Assembly (NCBI GenBank): GCA_963929865.1
Contig: CAWVKK010000068.1
Span: forward strand, 1 to 44,028
Source of the DNA: JAGZHZ01 sp963929865
Lineage (GTDB): Bacteria > Bacillota > Clostridia > Lachnospirales > Lachnospiraceae
Direction of reading: 5' to 3'
DNA: 44,028 nt
Below, in pieces: positions 39,237 to 44,028 of the stretch. The translations under genes were made by a program, and so were the position numbers. Under the pieces are notes generated by a model that was given only the letters and a program-made list of their open reading frames with translations, was not told the DNA's origin and did not search any database. Within the stretch, counting starts at the first letter, position 1. Every line of letters begins with the position of its first letter.

Positions 39237-41525
39237 ATGGTAAAATTGTATGACAACGGTGTCTATCTGTTAAACGGCACGGATATCGTAGAAGACAATC
39301 AGGAAGTCACATCTGTTTTAAAAAGCAAACTGGGAGACAGCATTCCCAAAAAAGAAGAAGCGAAGAAACATACAATGGCTTACCGTATTCTGGAAGCCCA
39401 CAATACTTCCGGGAACATGGAAAAGCTTCAGATTAAATTTGACAAGCTCACTTCCCATGATATCACATTCGTAGGAATCATTCAGACAGCCAGAGCGTCA
39501 GGGCTTGAAAAATTTCCGGTTCCTTATGTGCTGACAAACTGCCATAACAGCTTATGTGCAGTCGGCGGCACAATCAATGAGGACGATCACATGTTCGGGC
39601 TTTCGTGCGCGAAAAAATACGGCGGAGTGTATGTTCCGCCTCACCAGGCCGTGATTCACCAGTTCGCCAGAGAGATGCTGGCAGGCGGAGGAAAGATGAT
39701 CTTAGGATCTGATTCCCATACGAGATACGGAGCGCTTGGAACCATGGCAATGGGAGAGGGCGGACCGGAGCTGGTAAAACAGCTGCTCTCAAAAACATAT
39801 GATATCAATATGCCTGAAGTGATCGCCATCTACCTGGAGGGAAGCCCCATCCCGGGAGTAGGACCTCAGGATGTGGCGCTCGCTATTATCGGAGCTGTCT
39901 TTGCAAACGGATATGTCAACAACAAGGTAATGGAATTTGTGGGACCGGGAGTAAAGAACTTAAGCGCAGACTTCCGCATCGGAGTCGACGTCATGACGAC
40001 AGAGACAACCTGTCTGTCTTCGATCTGGATTACAGACGATACGATTAAAGAATTTTATGAAATTCACGGCAGAGCGCAAGACTATGAAGAGCTGAATCCT
40101 GGAGCAGTATCCTACTATGCCGGAATGGTACGCGTAGATTTAAGCAAGATCAGACCGATGATCGCCATGCCGTTCCACCCAAGCAATACGTACACGATTG
40201 AGGAACTGAATCAAAATCTGACGGATATCCTTGACGATGTAGAAAAGAAAGCGCTGGTCAGCCTTGACGGAGCAGTAAACTTTACCTTAAAAGACAAGGT
40301 GCGCAATGGAAGACTGTACGTAGATCAGGGAATTATCGCAGGATGCGCAGGCGGCGGATTTGAAAATATCTGCGATGCTGCGGATATCTTAAAGGGAGCA
40401 AGCATCGGAGCGGACGAGTTTACGCTGAGCATCTATCCGGCAAGCACGCCGATTTATATGGAGCTGGCGAAAAACGGCAGACTTGCCGATCTGATTGAGA
40501 CAGGCGCAATTGTCAAGACTGCATTTTGCGGACCGTGCTTCGGGGCAGGGGACACGCCGGCAAACAATGCGTTCAGCATCCGCCATTCTACGAGAAACTT
40601 TCCGAACAGAGAGGGATCTAAGCTTCAGAGCGGACAGATTGCGTCAGTCGCTTTGATGGACGCGCGCTCGATTGCGGCGACAGCCGTCAACAAAGGATAT
40701 CTGACAGCGGCAACCGATATCGACGTCAACTATACAAAGCCGAAATATTTCTTTGACCGGACCATCTACGCAAACCGTGTCTTCGACAGCAAAGGCGCTG
40801 CGGATCCTTCTGTGGAGATCAAATTTGGACCGAACATTAAAGACTGGCCTGCTATGGTCGCCCTGACGGATCACCTGATCTTAAAAGTGGTTTCTGAGAT
40901 TCACGATCCTGTCACGACGACGGACGAGCTGATCCCTTCAGGAGAGACTTCTTCCTACCGCTCCAATCCGATCGGACTTGCGGAATTTACACTGTCCAGA
41001 AAAGATCCGGCTTATGTCGGTCTTGCCAAAGAGGTGCAAAGAGCAGAAAAAGCAAGAGAAAACGGCGCAGACCCGACAAAAGAGCTGGAAGCTTTAAAGA
41101 GCGTCATGGAGACGGTCAAGACGGTGCGCAAAGACGCAGATTTTGCAAACACCGGAATTGGAAGCACGATATTTGCAGTGAAGCCAGGCGACGGATCAGC
41201 CCGCGAACAGGCAGCCTCCTGCCAGAAGGTATTGGGAGGATGGGCGAATATCGCAAACAGTTATGCGACAAAGAGATACCGCTCCAATCTGATCAACTGG
41301 GGAATGCTTCCATTTTTGATCGAGGAGGGAGAACTGCCGTTTAAAAATGGAGATTACCTGTTTGTGCCGGATATCCGAAAAGCCGTAGAAGACAGGCTGA
41401 CGGAAATCAAAGCGTATGTGATCAAAGAAAAAGCAAAAGAATTTACACTGAAAATGGGCGAACTGACAGACGACGAGAGAACGATCATTCTGAAAGGATG
41501 CCTGATCAATTACTACAGAGGATAA
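39237..41525 (+). CDS. Aconitase-family hydratase (YbhJ-like)
   Basis: This 762-residue enzyme belongs to the aconitase superfamily. Three cysteines that could hold a 4Fe-4S cluster are in IIAGCAGGGFENI and in FCGPCFGAGD. Other family marks are LGSDSHTRYGALGTMAMGEGG and the C-terminal swivel domain with YRSNLINWGMLPF. The layout fits the uncharacterised YbhJ-type hydratases better than standard aconitase, since the first cluster Cys lies in A-G-C-A-G-G-G rather than G-S-C-T-N. It would add or remove water on a hydroxy-acid. The CdaR neighbour hints at a sugar-acid substrate. The start is well supported by AGGAGGG. Confidence 0.9.
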   Translation: MVKLYDNGVYLLNGTDIVEDNQEVTSVLKSKLGDSIPKKEEAKKHTMAYRILEAHNTSGNMEKLQIKFDKLTSHDITFVGIIQTARASGLEKFPVPYVLTNCHNSLCAVGGTINEDDHMFGLSCAKKYGGVYVPPHQAVIHQFAREMLAGGGKMILGSDSHTRYGALGTMAMGEGGPELVKQLLSKTYDINMPEVIAIYLEGSPIPGVGPQDVALAIIGAVFANGYVNNKVMEFVGPGVKNLSADFRIGVDVMTTETTCLSSIWITDDTIKEFYEIHGRAQDYEELNPGAVSYYAGMVRVDLSKIRPMIAMPFHPSNTYTIEELNQNLTDILDDVEKKALVSLDGAVNFTLKDKVRNGRLYVDQGIIAGCAGGGFENICDAADILKGASIGADEFTLSIYPASTPIYMELAKNGRLADLIETGAIVKTAFCGPCFGAGDTPANNAFSIRHSTRNFPNREGSKLQSGQIASVALMDARSIAATAVNKGYLTAATDIDVNYTKPKYFFDRTIYANRVFDSKGAADPSVEIKFGPNIKDWPAMVALTDHLILKVVSEIHDPVTTTDELIPSGETSSYRSNPIGLAEFTLSRKDPAYVGLAKEVQRAEKARENGADPTKELEALKSVMETVKTVRKDADFANTGIGSTIFAVKPGDGSAREQAASCQKVLGGWANIANSYATKRYRSNLINWGMLPFLIEEGELPFKNGDYLFVPDIRKAVEDRLTEIKAYVIKEKAKEFTLKMGELTDDERTIILKGCLINYYRG

Positions 41526-41539
41526 AAAAGCAAAGAGAA

Positions 41540-41601
41540 AAGAGGCGCTGTACAGGCTGCAACCGTTTTCGCGCGGGGAACAGGCTTTTGCAGCGCCTCT
41601 T
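41540..41601 (+). terminator. Hairpin after the hydratase gene, weak terminator
   Basis: AAGAGGCGCTG (41540-41550) pairs with CAGCGCCTCTT (41591-41601) over 11 bases around a 40-base loop. The plus strand lacks a T-run afterwards, so termination may be inefficient or factor-dependent. Confidence 0.55.
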
Positions 41602-41683
41602 CGCAATAAAAGATCAGACCGCAGACATTGCGCGGGCAGTGCAGGATTCGATGTGAAACAGGAAAAATGTCAGGAATGCTTCG

Positions 41684-41712
41684 TTGCATATCTTATTTAG
41701 AAATGTTAAAAT
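41684..41712 (+). promoter_or_regulatory. Promoter of the LytTR two-component operon
   Basis: TTGCAT (41684-41689) is followed after 17 bases by TAAAAT (41707-41712). The leader is short and carries TAGGGGAGG before the start codon at 41746. Confidence 0.65.
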
Positions 41713-41745
41713 AGGAAAAAATCATCCTAATAGGGGAGGCTTATT

Positions 41746-42483
41746 ATGGAAAAAATCAAAGCTGCTATTTGTGACGATGAAATTTTGTTGCTGCCACAGC
41801 TGGCTTCTATGATCAAGGAACTTTTTTACAGTCATAACTTTATAGTAGACCCGGATACCTTTTCATCTGCCTCAGAACTGCTCAGCCATCTGTATTGTGC
41901 GGACAGCCACGACGTCTATTTCCTGGACATCGACATTCCAGAGCAAGATGGCATTTTGCTTGCGGAAAAGATCAAAATGAAAAATCCGGAAGCGCTGATT
42001 GTATTTATCTCGGCGAAGGAGGACAGAGTGTACGAGACCTTCTGCGTTCAGCCTCTGGCCTTTGTGCGAAAATCCCATTTTACAGATGATATCAAAAAGG
42101 CAATGGCGACCCTGGTGCAGCACCTGAAGAAGCCGGAGGATACCATCATTACGTTTTACGACGAGCTGGGACATGCAGTGCCTTTAAATCTGACGAGAAT
42201 CACATACATAAAAGCAAAAGAAAAATATCAGGAAATTGTAAGCATTGACAACCGCCAGATGGTCCGCTGCTCAATCAGCCAGCTGGAAGACGCTCTGACG
42301 CCGTATCAGTTTATCCGCATACACAGGGGATATCTTGCCAATTTCCGGTATATCTACCGGATTGACGCAAAAGAGTGTATTTTGGACAGCGGCGAAAAGC
42401 TTCCTCTGAGCCGCCACCGCAAAAAAGAGATTCAGTGTCTGTTTTTAGAGTACGCGCGGACATCCAAAAATGCTCTGGGATAG
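41746..42483 (+). CDS. LytTR family response regulator (AgrA-like)
   Basis: This 245-residue protein has a receiver domain (about 4-125) with the acidic pair CDDE, the phosphoacceptor Asp in VYFLDIDIPEQDG and, where the conserved Lys is expected, FVRKSHF. The C-terminal LytTR domain (about 140-238) has ITYIKAKEKYQEIVSID and FIRIHRGYLANFRYI, typical of AgrA/LytR-type DNA-binding domains. Such regulators bind paired direct repeats upstream of target promoters. It is encoded 14 bases before its kinase. No peptide precursor or AgrB processing gene is in the window, so the input signal is unknown. Confidence 0.95.
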   Translation: MEKIKAAICDDEILLLPQLASMIKELFYSHNFIVDPDTFSSASELLSHLYCADSHDVYFLDIDIPEQDGILLAEKIKMKNPEALIVFISAKEDRVYETFCVQPLAFVRKSHFTDDIKKAMATLVQHLKKPEDTIITFYDELGHAVPLNLTRITYIKAKEKYQEIVSIDNRQMVRCSISQLEDALTPYQFIRIHRGYLANFRYIYRIDAKECILDSGEKLPLSRHRKKEIQCLFLEYARTSKNALG

Positions 42484-42497
42484 AAAGGAGGCAATGA

Positions 42498-43823
42498 ATG
42501 CATTATCATCATGCAGACGTCTATTCTCTGCCGGAAGTTATGGTGATTCATGCAATCGGTCAGCTGGTGGACGCCTATCTCTTTACATACCTGGTCAACC
42601 GCTTTTTCACTCCGCGAAGGGGACAGGAGGCATCGAGAAAGCAGACGGTGGTTATGACGATCCTTCTGGCAGCTGTTCTCGCTTTAGTGGACATTATCTT
42701 TGACAATGAATTTTATGCGTACTATATCACGATTCTTCTCCTGCCTCTGGTGTACAGCATATTGTTTTTTAAAGATAAGCTTTCGACAAAGATCATGATC
42801 TGCTCGATTTTTACGTCTCTGATCGTGACGTTTGAAAACGTGATTATCAAGCTGCCCGACGAGCTGATCAACCCGGACAACAGCTATGCGATTTTCCTTT
42901 TTTTGTTTTTTCTGCGCAGAATCGGAGTCAAAATTCCGCTTGTTCTTCTGGTCAGAAAGCTCTTTCCATGGCCAAAAGAATCAGGCATTCAGATGCCTGC
43001 GCCGTGCTGGTTCCTGATTTTGACCATATCGATCGGGGACAACCTGCTTTTGGTCTTCTGGAAAATGCCGGCAAGCAATGAAAACTACGTGATACGAATT
43101 GTTGGAATGCTTTTTCTGTTCATGCTGCCGATGCTTTTGCTGCTGATGATCAAATATCTGGCAACCAGCGCGGAGAAAAACCAGGTGATCAGCGCGCAGG
43201 TGGCGCTGTCAAAGACACAGAATCAATATCTGATGCAGCAGCTGGAGATGACGGAGGCGCTGCGCAAATTTCGGCATGATTACAAGGCGCATCTTTTTTG
43301 TATGGATACGCTGTTAAGCGCGGGAAAATACGAGGAGCTTCACAAATATTTAGTCTCGCTTCATCAGTATCAGTATGAGGGCGTTCATCTGAGGCGCTTT
43401 GTCGACGATGAAAGCCTGAATATCATTCTGAACCAGAAGGTCACGATGGCAGAAAAGTACGGCATCCGATTTGACACGCATATTGTCATTCCCAATACCG
43501 GAAAAATCGTGATCAGTGATTTGAACTCTCTGATCGTCAATCTGTGCGACAATGCGATTGAGGCGTGCGCCACTTTGCCGAACGCGAGAATCTCGCTGGA
43601 TATCCACAAAGTGAAAGTATATCTGATCATTGAGATCACAAATACATGCAAAAATGACGTGCAGAAGACAAATCCGGGATTTTATACCCATAAAAGCAAC
43701 CCGGAATTTCATGGCATGGGGATAAAAATTATCAAAAGCATCACAAAAAAATATAACGGTCAGTATCAGGTGTTTACCACAGATCACTCTTTCACGACAA
43801 ACCTGATGCTTCAGGACGAATAG
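42498..43823 (+). CDS. AgrC-like GHKL sensor histidine kinase
   Basis: This 441-residue kinase has six or seven membrane helices in its first 220 residues. A cytoplasmic dimerisation helix follows, with the phosphoacceptor in KFRHDYKAHLF. The GHKL ATP-binding domain shows LCDNAIEACATL (N box) and HGMGIKIIKSITKKYNG (G2 region). This is the layout of AgrC/ComD-type kinases, which sense peptides in the membrane. AAAGGAGG lies 7 bases before the ATG at 42498; an ATG at 42494 is in another frame. It forms an operon with the LytTR regulator. Confidence 0.95.
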   Translation: MHYHHADVYSLPEVMVIHAIGQLVDAYLFTYLVNRFFTPRRGQEASRKQTVVMTILLAAVLALVDIIFDNEFYAYYITILLLPLVYSILFFKDKLSTKIMICSIFTSLIVTFENVIIKLPDELINPDNSYAIFLFLFFLRRIGVKIPLVLLVRKLFPWPKESGIQMPAPCWFLILTISIGDNLLLVFWKMPASNENYVIRIVGMLFLFMLPMLLLLMIKYLATSAEKNQVISAQVALSKTQNQYLMQQLEMTEALRKFRHDYKAHLFCMDTLLSAGKYEELHKYLVSLHQYQYEGVHLRRFVDDESLNIILNQKVTMAEKYGIRFDTHIVIPNTGKIVISDLNSLIVNLCDNAIEACATLPNARISLDIHKVKVYLIIEITNTCKNDVQKTNPGFYTHKSNPEFHGMGIKIIKSITKKYNGQYQVFTTDHSFTTNLMLQDE

Positions 43824-43827
43824 GCGT

Positions 43828-43858
43828 GCTGGACGGATAAAGACATCCAGCCTGATTT
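43828..43858 (+). terminator. Possible weak terminator after the AgrC-like gene
   Basis: GCTGGA (43828-43833) pairs with TCCAGC (43846-43851), and CTGATTTTC follows. The stem is only 6 bp. The remaining sequence to 44028 is extremely A/T-rich, with no credible gene. Confidence 0.4.
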
Positions 43859-44028
43859 TCTGAAAATATTAAAAATAATATCTGTTATTTTTGAAATTTG
43901 ATAAAAAATCTATTAATAAGAAAAAATATATAATAGAATAAATTTTATTTTTAAAAACAGGAAAAAATAGAAAAAATAACAGTATTTAAAAAGAAAAAAG
44001 CAGATAAGAAAAAAAATAAAATAAAAAA

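Noticed and set aside
43860..44028. AT-rich tail as a possible replication origin or promoter array
   Set aside because: No DnaA-box cluster, iterons or clear promoter pair could be seen; it is simply A/T-rich up to the window edge.

Overview
The window looks like a chromosomal segment of a low-to-mid GC Firmicute, most probably a gut clostridium of the Lachnospiraceae type. This rests on strong AGGAGG-type ribosome binding sites, many AraC/YesMN-type regulators, AgrAC-type signalling, KtrAB potassium uptake, an S11 carboxypeptidase and an LCP protein. The genus cannot be fixed from sequence alone. No phage, insertion sequence, CRISPR array or rRNA is visible.

Layout. 0-3 kb: an AraC regulator, tRNA-Arg(CCT) with its own terminator, an XRE regulator facing a small membrane protein across a shared operator, and a DUF1287 secreted hydrolase-like protein. 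3-10.3 kb: a YesN/YesM two-component system coupled by overlap to a solute-binding protein without permeases, then a secreted GH3 glycosidase; this reads as an oligosaccharide sensing and degradation locus. 10.3-15.8 kb: a DUF1275 membrane protein (minus strand), a small secreted-type ORF with an internal terminator, then KtrB-KtrA-PiT-DUF47, an operon for K+ and phosphate uptake.

15.8-30.3 kb, minus strand: a tightly packed 12-gene operon for a surface polysaccharide. In transcription order it holds GT4, GT2, a HAD-less homologue of a HAD-fusion protein, ABC permease, ABC ATPase, the HAD-fusion protein, two sialyltransferase-like glycosyltransferases, a GT2-GT32 fusion, a KdsB-like CMP-sugar synthetase, an HMGL-type aldolase fused to a Rossmann-like domain, and an LCP ligase. 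Aldolase, CMP transferase, CMP-sugar-type transferases, exporter and wall ligase together suggest a Gram-positive polymer that contains an ulosonic acid (Kdo/Kdn-like). The keto acid appears to be made by a DRE-TIM aldolase rather than a KdsA/NeuB synthase. This is the most interesting system in the window, and its chemistry is inferred.

30.3-44 kb: a GNAT acetyltransferase, a large ABC-2-like membrane protein preceded by a 24-codon ORF, a PBP5-type carboxypeptidase with an unusual acidic cytoplasmic tail coupled to a catalytically degenerate tyrosine recombinase, a DEDDh exonuclease, a sugar-ABC-type ATPase with a broken H-loop and signature, a CdaR/PucR regulator, a YbhJ-like aconitase-family hydratase, and a LytTR/GHKL two-component pair. 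The last 200 bases are very AT-rich with no gene seen.

No stretch longer than about 300 bases lacks a gene. The larger gaps (1961-2188, 11061-11305, 11738-11908, 32622-32891, 36507-36775, 43824-44028) hold promoters, hairpins or AT-rich sequence, as listed.
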